Shown piece after piece: positions 1 to 8,147 of a stretch of DNA of 64,000 nucleotides; positions within the stretch are counted from its first letter, which is position 1; the number at the start of each line of letters is the position of its first letter. The notes under the pieces are model-generated. The model had not been told where the DNA came from, made no database searches, and saw nothing but the letters and a program-made list of their open reading frames with translations. This DNA is from Bryobacterales bacterium (GTDB lineage: Bacteria > Acidobacteriota > Terriglobia > Bryobacterales > Bryobacteraceae): contig PLOR01000010.1 in the NCBI GenBank assembly GCA_003142185.1, positions 24,130-88,129 on the forward strand, read 5' to 3'. The position numbers were made by a program, and so were the translations under genes.

Positions 1-1218
1 GGCCGGGTCCTGGTCGTCAATCAGTTTTTTCAACCGCGCAATGGTTTCGGCATCGCCGCTGGCCCCGAGCGCTCGCGCCAGGCCGATCTTCTCGTCCTTG
101 GTCCCACTCTCGATCGCTCCATAAAGCGCCGTGCGCACCCGCGCATCCCGCGCCAACTCTACTAGCAACGGCAGCGCAGAGCCGTTATAAGCCGCCAGGT
201 TCAGATTGTTGATGAGGAACTGCAAGGGGCTGAATTGGCTAAGCTCGGTCGCCCCCAGCATCACCTGGGCAAAAGCCAGCGACAGCCGCGGCCCGGGCCT
301 GCCCTCTTCCTTCCAGGCCTGCTGCAGCACGGGCAGGTCGAGCGGATTCTTCAGCCGCCCCAACCCCTCGGCCGCCGCCCCGCGCAGTTTCTCGTCCTTA
401 TCGTGGAAATACCGCTGATAGATGCCGCGATAGGCCGGGTCGGGCAGCATGGCGAGCGAGGTCAACGCGGCGCGCTTTACCTTGAGATTGTCCGTCTGGC
501 CGGTGACGTCCGCCAGCGCCGGCACGGCGCCTGCGTCGCGCAGCAGGCCCACCGTTTCGATCGCCGCGATTTGCACCTTGGGATCGAAGTCGTGCAGCAG
601 GAATTCCACCGCCGGCCCCGCCGATAGGTCGCCGATCTTCTGCAGGGCCACCAGCGATTCGTAGATCAACGTGGAATCCTTGGTCCGTAACGCGGCAACC
701 AGATCCTCAACCACCGCCTTGCCGCGCAGGACGCCTTCGGCACGCGCCGCGTTGGCGCGCACATCCAGGTTGCCCGACCGCAACTGCGCGTCGAGCGCGG
801 CGATCACATCGGGGCGCACCGCGATGTAGGCGTCAATCACCTGGTCGTTGGTGTCGGTGAACTTGCTCTTGATGCCCGTCCCCACGCGCTCGATGGTCCC
901 GCTGACGCCCCGTTTCACGTAACCCGGCACATAGAAATTCACCAGGCCATCGGCAGCCAGCATCTGGACCGCGGGATCGCCGTCGCGGCTGGCTTGGATC
1001 AGCGGATCCAGGCTGTGCGGCGGCCCAATCTCGGTGATCTGCCGGACCGCTTCGGCTCGCACCTCGGGCGACGGATTAGAAAGCAATTCCTGCAACTTCG
1101 GAATCGCGCTGGAACCGGCGCGAGCGATGTCGCGAACGTCCTTGGGCCGCAGATTCGCTTGCCCGCACGCACCGGACACCGCCAGAAATGCCAGAAACCA
1201 GGCTGAGAAAACGCGCAT
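1..1218 (-). CDS. Exported HEAT-repeat protein (partial, C-terminus beyond window)
   Basis: The reading frame begins with ATG at 1218 and stays open to base 1, so at least 406 residues are present and the end is missing. The first 20 residues (MRVFSAWFLAFLAVSGACGQ) look like a signal peptide. The rest is built of repeated helical units of about 30-40 residues with the HEAT pattern, for example around NPSPEVRAEAVRQI, DLDVRANAARAEG and DKDEKLRGAAAEGLGRL. HEAT repeats usually serve as protein-binding scaffolds, and no catalytic domain is visible. The role is unknown; a periplasmic or surface binding protein is the simplest reading. The coding frame is clear, the function is not. Confidence 0.8.
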   Translation of the reverse strand, partial: MRVFSAWFLAFLAVSGACGQANLRPKDVRDIARAGSSAIPKLQELLSNPSPEVRAEAVRQITEIGPPHSLDPLIQASRDGDPAVQMLAADGLVNFYVPGYVKRGVSGTIERVGTGIKSKFTDTNDQVIDAYIAVRPDVIAALDAQLRSGNLDVRANAARAEGVLRGKAVVEDLVAALRTKDSTLIYESLVALQKIGDLSAGPAVEFLLHDFDPKVQIAAIETVGLLRDAGAVPALADVTGQTDNLKVKRAALTSLAMLPDPAYRGIYQRYFHDKDEKLRGAAAEGLGRLKNPLDLPVLQQAWKEEGRPGPRLSLAFAQVMLGATELSQFSPLQFLINNLNLAAYNGSALPLLVELARDARVRTALYGAIESGTKDEKIGLARALGASGDAETIARLKKLIDDQDPA

Positions 1219-1241
1219 ACTTCTACTGTATCGCGCTCCCT

Positions 1242-1264
1242 GGTAGGGCACGCTTAGCTTGCCC
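1242..1264. repeat. Dispersed palindrome, GGGCA-GCTT-type hairpin
   Basis: A short imperfect palindrome reading GGTAGGGCACGCTTAGCTTGCCC sits in the gap between two minus-strand genes. The same hairpin with small changes recurs near 21372, 30631, 43099, 58569, 60200 and 63003, always between genes. It may act as a terminator stem or be a REP-like element. Confidence 0.65.
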
Positions 1265-1284
1265 GTGTTTTTGAACGAGTAAGA

Positions 1285-2028
1285 TCAGCGGCTGCGCGAC
1301 AACAACGTCGCCAGCATCGCATGGGCCTCCACGAACTCGGAGCTTTCGATCCGGTATCCGCCCGGCGGTATGGCTTCCGCCTCCGTCTTCACACGCAGCG
1401 CGAGCAGATCTTCGGGGACAATTGCCTTGGCCCAAACGGGGTGCTCGTAGGCCAGTTTTGAAAAGAGGTCCAAAACGCCGGCTGGATCGTAACCGGCGGC
1501 TTTCAGGTAGCCGATGGCCGCCACAGTCGCCTGCAACTCGTGCTCGCGCGCATTTTCGTTTCCGGCCGGTGCCGGCTTGGACTGAAGGACACAGCCCTCC
1601 CGCATGGTCCCGTTCCCTTGGCCTTCAAGCGCTGCCGCTCTTTCCGCCTGCGCATGCGCCAGCTCATGCGCCAACAAACCAGCCAGCTCCGCCTCGTTTT
1701 CGATCCGTTGCAACAGACCGCCGCTGATGTACAGAACACGATCGGCCGGCACCGATACATACAGATCGGAACTCCGCGTCAGGCGGACTTCCGCCGGCGG
1801 CGCGCTAATCGCGCTCGCGAGCTTGTTCTCGAGTCGTTGCAGGTACCGGATGATAGTCGGCGAGTCGATCTTGCCGTCGCTTTTTTCCAAGTCCCGGCCA
1901 GGGCGCGAACCGGGTGCCCATTCTTTTCCAATCTGAGTTGCGGCGTCGCTCGACGTCGCCTGGCAACTCGCCACGTGAGCGAGCACGGTGAGAAACGCGG
2001 CACAGGCGACAATGCTGTGAGCTCGCAT
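1285..2028 (-). CDS. Small exported M48-family metalloprotease-like protein
   Basis: The protein has 247 residues, starting at ATG 2028, which is preceded by a strong GGAGG site. A longer frame upstream to 2088 lacks such a site. It has a signal peptide (MRAHSIVACAAFLTVLAHV), then a region with AGLLAHELAHAQAE, the HExxH zinc-protease motif. The downstream third-ligand region reads REHELQAT, where M48 proteins normally have E-x-x-A-D. The Glu ligand is kept but the following Asp is Thr. The following AAGYDPAGVLDLF matches the M48 pattern seen in the second M48 protein of this window (6976-8010). It is shorter than typical BepA/YfgC proteases and has no TPR tail. Periplasmic quality control is likely, but activity is uncertain. 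Confidence 0.75.
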   Translation of the reverse strand: MRAHSIVACAAFLTVLAHVASCQATSSDAATQIGKEWAPGSRPGRDLEKSDGKIDSPTIIRYLQRLENKLASAISAPPAEVRLTRSSDLYVSVPADRVLYISGGLLQRIENEAELAGLLAHELAHAQAERAAALEGQGNGTMREGCVLQSKPAPAGNENAREHELQATVAAIGYLKAAGYDPAGVLDLFSKLAYEHPVWAKAIVPEDLLALRVKTEAEAIPPGGYRIESSEFVEAHAMLATLLSRSR

Positions 2029-2058
2029 GGCGAACCTCCATTCCAACGCCGACCGTAG

Positions 2059-2078
2059 GGGCCGGGCATGCCCGGCCC
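2059..2078. repeat. Perfect 20-bp GC palindrome
   Basis: The sequence GGGCCGGGCATGCCCGGCCC is a perfect palindrome in the 72-bp gap between mqnD and the downstream M48 gene. Related GGCCTGGTATGCCCGGCC sequence overlaps the start of the pilin gene near 20690. It could form a hairpin in the transcript; no T-run follows on either strand. Confidence 0.7.
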
Positions 2079-2100
2079 GTTTCGCCACGAAGCCCCGCCC

Positions 2101-2946
2101 TTAGCGCACGAATTCCACTTCCACCCGCTTGGGGATGAAGCCGGCCTCGAAGCCCATATCGAGCAGCTTTTGCGCGGCCTTCGGAACCACCTCTCCGGCG
2201 TCCAACGTGTAGTGGTTGACGTACATGCCGATGAATTTTTCGGCCAGCCGCGGCTCCATGTCGCGCGCGAACTGCAACGCGTACTCGAGCGCTTCGTCGC
2301 GGTTGTCGAGCGCGTACTGGATACTCTCCCGCATCAACCGGCAGCACTCGCTCTGCATTTCGGCGCCGAGCGAGCGCAGCAGCACGTTGCCGCCCAGCGG
2401 CAGCGGCAGGCCGCTGGCCGCCTTGAACCAGCGCCCCAGGTCCACGATGCGGTGAAATCCCTCGCGGTCATAGGTCAACTGGGCTTCGTGAATGATCAGG
2501 CCGCAATCCACCGCGCGGTCGCGCACCGCGTTGGTGATCTGGTCGAATGGCGTCACCACGGCTTCGAAATCCGGCTCAAACAGCTTCGCCGCCAGATAGG
2601 CGGTCGTGAGCGTGCCCGGTATGGCGATGCGCTTGCCCTTCAGCTCCTCCGGTTCCATCGGCCGCATGGCGATGATCATCGGACCGTATCCATCGCCGAT
2701 GCTCGACCCGCTGGCCATCAACACATATTTATCGGCTACATACGGATACGCGTGATAGGAGATCGCGCTCAAGTCGTAAAGCCCTTCCATGGCCTTCCGG
2801 TTGAGGCTTTCGATATCCTCCAACACGTGGCGGAACGTCACTTTCGACGAGCGCACCTTCTTGGTGGCCAGCCCGTAAAACATGAAGGCATCATCGGAAT
2901 CGGGGCTGTGCGCGCTGACAATTTCCCTGGGAGCAACCGAAGTCAT
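2101..2946 (-). CDS. mqnD: 1,4-dihydroxy-6-naphthoate synthase (futalosine menaquinone pathway)
   Basis: This 281-residue protein has the MqnD signature near its N-terminus (HSPDSDDAFMFYGL, equivalent to the SPCPNDTF motif) and the later segment SGSSIGDGYGPMII. MqnD converts cyclic dehypoxanthine futalosine to 1,4-dihydroxy-6-naphthoate, a late step of menaquinone synthesis by the futalosine route; it folds like a periplasmic binding protein but acts in the cytosol. ATG 2946 was chosen; an in-frame GTG at 2961 is also possible, and neither has a strong ribosome site. No other mqn gene lies in the window. It points to menaquinone as the quinone, which matters for the ETF:quinone oxidoreductase-like gene at 50292. 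Confidence 0.85.
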   Translation of the reverse strand: MTSVAPREIVSAHSPDSDDAFMFYGLATKKVRSSKVTFRHVLEDIESLNRKAMEGLYDLSAISYHAYPYVADKYVLMASGSSIGDGYGPMIIAMRPMEPEELKGKRIAIPGTLTTAYLAAKLFEPDFEAVVTPFDQITNAVRDRAVDCGLIIHEAQLTYDREGFHRIVDLGRWFKAASGLPLPLGGNVLLRSLGAEMQSECCRLMRESIQYALDNRDEALEYALQFARDMEPRLAEKFIGMYVNHYTLDAGEVVPKAAQKLLDMGFEAGFIPKRVEVEFVR

Positions 2947-3300
2947 AGAGAGAAGCAACACCCAGTTTACACTACCCGGCGCCGCAACCCGTATCGCGCG
3001 CGTGCGAGAGCCCTCGGCAATGGTGAGTGCGCGCCTTTTCCACGCCGCACACTCTTACGGATTTAACAGATGTTTCTCCGCCTTGTGGCGCGGCCCCCGG
3101 CCTGCGAACCGCCCGTATCGATGAAATCGCGGGTTGCGCCGTGGCCCATGTCGCGGACACGCGTATCCGAAAAGTGTCAGGTACTGTACAATAGCGGCTG
3201 AAACTGCGGTACGGCTAGATACGAAACCGGATGAAGCGAAAGCCAGGAGGGCAGTCGCAACGAAGCCCCCTGAACTTTCACAATTGAGACGGGAGCCGCG
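2947..3300. other. Divergent intergenic region upstream of kinase gene
   Basis: This 354-bp gap separates mqnD (minus) from the kinase gene (plus) and holds no convincing gene. A TACAAT hexamer at 3187-3192 could be a -10 box for the kinase, but no good -35 is visible 16-18 bp upstream. A GGGAG ribosome site precedes the kinase ATG at 3301. Confidence 0.4.
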
Positions 3301-5019
3301 ATGTCAGCGGAAGATCAGAAACTGCACGCGCCCAATCCGGCGTTGCCGGACGACACGGCAGCGTCGATGCGGATCGGGCGTTACGCGGTGGCGCGCGAAC
3401 TGGGGCGGGGCGGCATGGGAATCGTTTACGAAGCCACCGATCCCGCCATCGGGCGAAGGGTCGCGATCAAAGTCATCAACCTGCAATTCCTGACGGGAGC
3501 GGGCGAAGCGCAGATTTTGCGGGAACGGCTTTTCCGCGAAGCACGCTCGGCCGGGGCGCTCTCCCATTCCGGGATCGTGGTGGTCTACGACGTAGGAGAG
3601 GACCGTGAGATGGCGTTTATCGCCATGGAGTATGTCGACGGACCGTCCTTGCAGCAGGTGGCACAATCGGGCAGAAAGCTGCAACCGGCCGAGGTGGTGG
3701 ACATACTCCGGCAAATCGCCGCAGCCCTCGATTACGCCCATGAGAACGGCGTCGTGCATCGCGATATCAAGCCACCTAACATCATGCTGCACAAGGGGAG
3801 CCAAGTGAAGATCGCGGATTTCGGCATCGCCAAGATCACCACGGCGCCGAAATACACGGTCACCGGCATGGTGATGGGCACGCCCGCATACATGTCTCCG
3901 GAACAGATCGAGGGGCGCGAAGTGGATGGCAGGTCCGACCAGTTTTCGCTGGCGGTGGTTGCCTATGAGCTGTTGACTGGCGCGGGTCCGTTCCATGGGG
4001 GGACGTACGCCTCGATGGTGCACAGCATCGTTTACGGCCAGCGGCCTTCGGCGCACGCGGCCAACCCGCTGCTGCCGGCGACGATCGACGTGCCGTTGGG
4101 ACGCGCAATGGCGGCGCTGCCGGAGAATCGCTTTGCGAATTGCACGGAATTCGTTTCCGCGCTGGACACTGCGCTGCGCGCCACGGTGCCCGTGGCCGCG
4201 CAGCCATCGCCGGTTCCTCCTGCCCGCAGCGCTCGCAGACCGATAACCCTCCTGGCGGTGTTGCTGGTTCTGGCCCTGGCTGGGGCGGCAGGCTACCGAT
4301 TCTGGCCTGAATTGCGAAACCTCGCGGGGAATCAGGCGCAGGAGGTGCGGCCTTCGGCCGGCAGTCCAAGTGCGGGGACGGCGAGCGGAACAGCGGCTCC
4401 GGCCGTCCTGCCAAAAGAGAAAGAGAGTAAAGCGCCTGCACCGGCTACGCATCCGCCTTCCCGTACCGAAGTTGTGCCGAAGGCTGAAACGCCGGTGAAA
4501 ACGGGCGAGGCGCCGGCAACGAAGAAGCCCGCCGCGCACGCGGAGAGCGCCGTGCGCACGGACGAGCAACCAGCGCCGCCTCCGGCCGAGAGCGCGCGCC
4601 AGTCGCTGGCGCCAGTTCTGGCGCCAACCATGCTGACGGTCAGTGTCGATTCGAACCGGGCGTGGACCGATACGGGGATCGACCTGCGCGCCAGTGACAC
4701 GGCCGCGATCATAGCCGACGGAACGATCCGGGTCGCGGCAGACCGGCGGATTGGCATACAGAAACCGGGCGGCTTCTATCCAAACTGCATCCGCGCTAAG
4801 CAACTGTTTGGCCAACCGGCCGGGCCGGTCCCCGCGTCGCAACTGAGTTGCTGGTCGTTGCTCGGCCGCGTGCGCGCGGGAGGGACGATCTTCGAAATTG
4901 GCAAGCAAGGAACCGTGCCGCCAGGGTCCGCCGGCCGCCTCTATCTTGGTGTGAACGACGACGACTACACGGACAACTCCGGGTACTGGCAGGCAGTGAT
5001 TACCGTCGAGCACCATTGA
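3301..5019 (+). CDS. Transmembrane Ser/Thr protein kinase with LecA-like external domain
   Basis: The 572-residue protein starts with a Hanks-type kinase domain (about 27-290): glycine loop GRGGMG at 35-40, invariant Lys57 in AIKVI, catalytic HRDIKPPN with Asp155, DFG at 173-175 and the GTPAYMSPEQ activation segment. One membrane helix follows at about 314-331. A Pro/Ala/Lys-rich linker leads to a C-terminal beta domain (about 444-572). That domain resembles the galactose-binding lectin LecA (PA-IL): an early GIDLRASDTAAI strand, GRVRAGGTIFEIG, and a late YLGVNDDDYTDNSGYW, which lines up with the calcium/sugar loop of LecA. The kinase would be cytosolic and the lectin-like domain outside. The kinase call is certain; the lectin call rests on motif similarity. 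GGGAG precedes the ATG. Confidence 0.9.
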   Translation: MSAEDQKLHAPNPALPDDTAASMRIGRYAVARELGRGGMGIVYEATDPAIGRRVAIKVINLQFLTGAGEAQILRERLFREARSAGALSHSGIVVVYDVGEDREMAFIAMEYVDGPSLQQVAQSGRKLQPAEVVDILRQIAAALDYAHENGVVHRDIKPPNIMLHKGSQVKIADFGIAKITTAPKYTVTGMVMGTPAYMSPEQIEGREVDGRSDQFSLAVVAYELLTGAGPFHGGTYASMVHSIVYGQRPSAHAANPLLPATIDVPLGRAMAALPENRFANCTEFVSALDTALRATVPVAAQPSPVPPARSARRPITLLAVLLVLALAGAAGYRFWPELRNLAGNQAQEVRPSAGSPSAGTASGTAAPAVLPKEKESKAPAPATHPPSRTEVVPKAETPVKTGEAPATKKPAAHAESAVRTDEQPAPPPAESARQSLAPVLAPTMLTVSVDSNRAWTDTGIDLRASDTAAIIADGTIRVAADRRIGIQKPGGFYPNCIRAKQLFGQPAGPVPASQLSCWSLLGRVRAGGTIFEIGKQGTVPPGSAGRLYLGVNDDDYTDNSGYWQAVITVEHH

Positions 5020-5139
5020 CCTGCGCGAATTCTCAGCTCTTCTTGGGCTCGCGGTCCCGTCGGGAAACAACCACGCCAAATCCTGGCGCCGGCGTGGCGC
5101 ACGCACTCCACGGCGCACCGGCCCTGGTGTGATACTGGG

Positions 5140-6063
5140 GTGGTGAGCCTGAGGACCCGCTTGTATTGGCTGGGGGCGGCGCTGGCCGCCGCCGCGCTTT
5201 TGATCGCCGGCGTTGACTGGTACCGATCGCAGCCTTTCACCACCACCCGGCTGCTCCAACGGCTGCCCGCCGATAATGCGCTGATTCTCTCGGTCGATTT
5301 CCGGGCGCTGCGGCGCGCCGGAATTCTGCAAATGCTGGACGGCTCCCAGGCGGGCCAGGACCCCGAATACAAGACCTTCGTGCGCAAGACCAACCTCAAC
5401 TACCAGCGGGACCTGGATCGGGCTCTGGTAGCCTTCGCGCCCACCGGCAAATTCCTGCTCATCGAGGGGCGTTTCGATTGGCCCCGGCTGCGTGCCTATG
5501 TGGCGGAGCAGGGCGGCCGCTGCGAACGCGACCTGTGCCGCATGCAAGGCACTCTCCCGGAGCGCCAGATTTCGTTCTTCCCCCTGCGGCCCGGCCTGAT
5601 GGCGCTGGCGGTCAGCCCGGATGCGTCGGCCGCCTTGCGCCTGGCCACGCCGGCGCCCGGCACGCCCGCCGTCCCGTCTGCATCGCCAGTGTGGGTTTCG
5701 GTGCCGATTTCGATGCTGCGTTCCGGCGACAATCTGCCCGCCGGCACTCGAATGTTCGCGCACAGCCTGAGCGAGGCGGAAAGCGTCACCCTGGCTTTCA
5801 CGCCCGAAGGCCGCCGCATGGCCGCCAAACTGGACGTGCTTTGCCGCGATGAAATCGATGCAGCGGACGCGGCGCTCGAACTGACCCGTGTCACCAGCGT
5901 GCTCCGCCAGATGATTGCCCGCGAGAATCAGAACGCCAACCCGGCCGACCTGAGCGGCGTGCTTGCGGCGGGCAGATTCTCGAGCGGCGGCAAGCGGGTT
6001 TACGGCTATTGGCCCATCGAACCGAGCTTCGTCGAAAACCTCCTCGGTGCCCAACGCCCGTGA
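5140..6063 (+). CDS. Membrane-anchored protein of unknown function
   Basis: This 307-residue protein begins at GTG 5140, with a second GTG directly after it. An N-terminal hydrophobic helix (about residues 8-24, LYWLGAALAAAALLIAGVDW) suggests a membrane anchor or uncleaved signal. The rest is soluble, with no catalytic motif I recognise; two Cys at CERDLC could form a disulfide if the domain is outside. It follows the kinase gene by 120 bp on the same strand and could share its transcript. I cannot assign a function. Confidence 0.7.
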   Translation: MVSLRTRLYWLGAALAAAALLIAGVDWYRSQPFTTTRLLQRLPADNALILSVDFRALRRAGILQMLDGSQAGQDPEYKTFVRKTNLNYQRDLDRALVAFAPTGKFLLIEGRFDWPRLRAYVAEQGGRCERDLCRMQGTLPERQISFFPLRPGLMALAVSPDASAALRLATPAPGTPAVPSASPVWVSVPISMLRSGDNLPAGTRMFAHSLSEAESVTLAFTPEGRRMAAKLDVLCRDEIDAADAALELTRVTSVLRQMIARENQNANPADLSGVLAAGRFSSGGKRVYGYWPIEPSFVENLLGAQRP

Positions 6064-6199
6064 TCGCCGGGCCAAAGCGGCGACTGGGTACGCACATAAC
6101 TTTCGTCAACGTCCTGCTACTTGCCAAATTCGGGCTCGTAACACTGTCCTCAATCGGCTATTTTTAAAGTGTATTCGTCCGTGTTTTATTGAGAATGTT

Positions 6200-6865
6200 A
6201 TGCCAAAGGTCTCGTGTGTCCTGATTTGCCTGATGGCTGGCTGGCTCGCCATTGCGGCGGAATCGCCAGACCGGCCGAAAACCGCGCCCTCCCCGGTGCC
6301 GCCGGTTCTGCGCAACCAGGACGCTGATCCAGATGATGTGGTTGTATTCCTACCGGGAGCGCCCGTGAGCAAGCCGGAGGCCGCCAAACCCGCGCCGGCG
6401 GCTTCGACCAAGCCCGGTGGTCTCGCCACTCCCACCGAAACCGCTCCACGCAACTCCACGAAGGTCAGTTATCCCCCGGCCTTCGAACAAAACAGCGCGC
6501 TTTTCTGCCAGAAGATGATCGGCCAGTGGTCGGCCGACGATGCCAGTTTTCTGCTCGGCCAGCCGCTCCGCCAGCGCCCGGCTTACGGCGATAACCAGAG
6601 CGTCAACGGCCAGATTTACGCGTTCGCCGATCCAACTGGCCGCTACAGGGAACTGGAACTCGACTTTGAATCCGGAAGCGGCTTGCTGAGAACCGTCTTC
6701 GTCTATCCGCAGAACATGAGCTGGCAGGACTGCCGGCGCCAGTGGAGCGGCGCGGTCAGCGCCACCGAGGCCAACAAAGGCCGCAAGTTCTACTCCTACA
6801 TGGACCGGCGGCTGGACGTCCTGGTGGATTCAGCCGGTAAAGTCATCAGCCTGGGCCTGTATTGA
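6200..6865 (+). CDS. Exported hypothetical protein
   Basis: The 221-residue product starts at ATG 6200 with a clear signal peptide (MPKVSCVLICLMAGWLAIAA). A Pro/Ala-rich spacer follows, then a conserved-looking C-terminal domain of about 125 residues with aromatic and charged residues (RYRELELDFESGSGLLRTVFVY) and a final beta strand VDSAGKVISLGLY. The frame stays open upstream to 5963 but lacks protein-like composition there, so the signal-peptide ATG was chosen. The domain could be an extracytoplasmic small beta fold; no family was recognised. Confidence 0.7.
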   Translation: MPKVSCVLICLMAGWLAIAAESPDRPKTAPSPVPPVLRNQDADPDDVVVFLPGAPVSKPEAAKPAPAASTKPGGLATPTETAPRNSTKVSYPPAFEQNSALFCQKMIGQWSADDASFLLGQPLRQRPAYGDNQSVNGQIYAFADPTGRYRELELDFESGSGLLRTVFVYPQNMSWQDCRRQWSGAVSATEANKGRKFYSYMDRRLDVLVDSAGKVISLGLY

Positions 6866-6975
6866 AAACACTCCGCCTGGGGTGAAACCACATCCCCCGC
6901 CGACACGTTAAATGATTGTGCAGTTCGCTGCTGCGCCGCGTTCGGGCGTATAGTGTATGTAGAGGGAGTCCCCCC

Positions 6976-8010
6976 ATGAAGCGCCGATTCACGTCTCTTG
7001 TGACATCTTTCGCCGCCCTCAGCCTGCTGGCTGGTGGCGCGTATGGCGACGACAGCAAGAACAAAAACAACGATCCTGACGCGATTGGGGATCGCGACGT
7101 CGGCAGCGGCATCAACTTCTACTCGCTCGAGAAGGAGATCGCGCTTGGCAAGCAGTTGGCAACCGAGGTGGAGCGCCAGGCCAAGATCGTCGACGACCCG
7201 ATCATTGCCGAGTACATAAACCGCGTCGGCCAGAATATCGTGCGCAACTCCGACGCCAAAGTGCCGTTCACCATCAAAGTGCTGGACACCGAAGAGGTAA
7301 ACGCCTTCGCTCTTCCGGGCGGATTCTTCTTCGTCAACTCCGGCCTGATTCTCAAAGCCGACACCGAAGCCGAACTGGCCGGCGTCATGGCTCATGAAAT
7401 TGCCCACGTTGCCTGCCGCCATGCCACGCGCCAGCAAACCAAGGGCGACCTGATGGAGATTGGCGCGATCGCCGGCTCGATGTTAACCGGTTGGACGTGG
7501 ACCGGCTACGCCATCCGCCAGGGCATGAGCCTGGCGATTCCCCTGACCATGTTGCAATTCACGCGCGCCGAAGAGAGGCAAGCCGACCATTTCGGTTTGC
7601 AGTACCTCTATAAGTCGGGCTACGACCCGAGGTCATTTGTCGACTTCTTCGAAAAAATCGAGACCATGGAGAAGCGGAAGCCGGGATCGATCGCCAAAGT
7701 GTTCATGACCCACCCAATGAACGACGACCGGATCAAGGCGGCGCAGCAGGAAATCCAGACAGAGCTGAAGCCCAAGGACGAGTACGTGGTCAACACGTCG
7801 GAATTCAACGACGTCAAGGGCAGACTGGCCATGTTGCATAACCGCCATAAGGTTGATTCCAAGGAAGATCCGAACCGGCCGCGCCTGCGCCGCGCTCCCG
7901 GCACCGGCAACGGCCCGGTGGACGACGGCACCGGCTCGAGTACGAGTACCGATGACAGCGACCGCCCGACCTTGAAGCGCCGGCCAGACAGCGGCCAGCA
8001 GCAGCCATAG
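6976..8010 (+). CDS. Periplasmic M48 metalloprotease (BepA/LoiP type)
   Basis: The 344-residue protein starts at ATG 6976 after an AGAGGGAG ribosome site and has a signal peptide ending near GGAYGDD. It carries the full M48 zinc site: GVMAHEIAHVACRH (HExxH) and EERQADHFGLQYLYKSGYDP (third ligand Glu with the AD pair). Proteases of this group degrade or help fold outer-membrane proteins in the periplasm. The BepA TPR domain is absent; instead the C-terminus is a basic, Ser/Thr/Pro-rich tail of about 60 residues that is probably disordered. It is one of three M48 proteins in the window, with the small one at 1285 and htpX at 63084. Confidence 0.88.
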   Translation: MKRRFTSLVTSFAALSLLAGGAYGDDSKNKNNDPDAIGDRDVGSGINFYSLEKEIALGKQLATEVERQAKIVDDPIIAEYINRVGQNIVRNSDAKVPFTIKVLDTEEVNAFALPGGFFFVNSGLILKADTEAELAGVMAHEIAHVACRHATRQQTKGDLMEIGAIAGSMLTGWTWTGYAIRQGMSLAIPLTMLQFTRAEERQADHFGLQYLYKSGYDPRSFVDFFEKIETMEKRKPGSIAKVFMTHPMNDDRIKAAQQEIQTELKPKDEYVVNTSEFNDVKGRLAMLHNRHKVDSKEDPNRPRLRRAPGTGNGPVDDGTGSSTSTDDSDRPTLKRRPDSGQQQP

Positions 8011-8038
8011 CAGCCGGTTCTTGCGCCCTTCTTTGTAA

Positions 8039-8147
8039 CGCCGCCGGTCTTTGCCGCCGGTCCTCTGCGAGCCACCCACAGCCACAAGAAATGTCGAGAT
8101 GACTCTCGACACATCAGGCTGGACAGCCCGCGCCACGGCTGCTGGGC
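8039..8147. repeat. Composite intergenic palindromes between convergent genes
   Basis: The gap between the M48 gene (plus) and etfA (minus) is filled with palindromic modules. A CGCCGGTCTTTGCCGCCGG hairpin at about 8042-8061 has relatives near 56928 and 63036. A TGTCGAGATGACTCTCGACA hairpin follows, then a GACAGCCCGCGCCACGG tail. The latter stretch closely matches 12150-12200 inside the his operon. Position between convergent genes suits bidirectional termination. Confidence 0.6.

Noticed and set aside
3134..3300. Upstream coding extension before the kinase gene
   Set aside because: The open frame there is in a different reading frame from the kinase, has no ribosome site and no recognisable protein.
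3304..6075. A 923-codon open frame on the minus strand opposite the kinase and the next gene
   Set aside because: It is the antisense shadow of two real plus-strand genes; its composition is rich in Arg, His and Gln as expected for such shadows and shows no domain.
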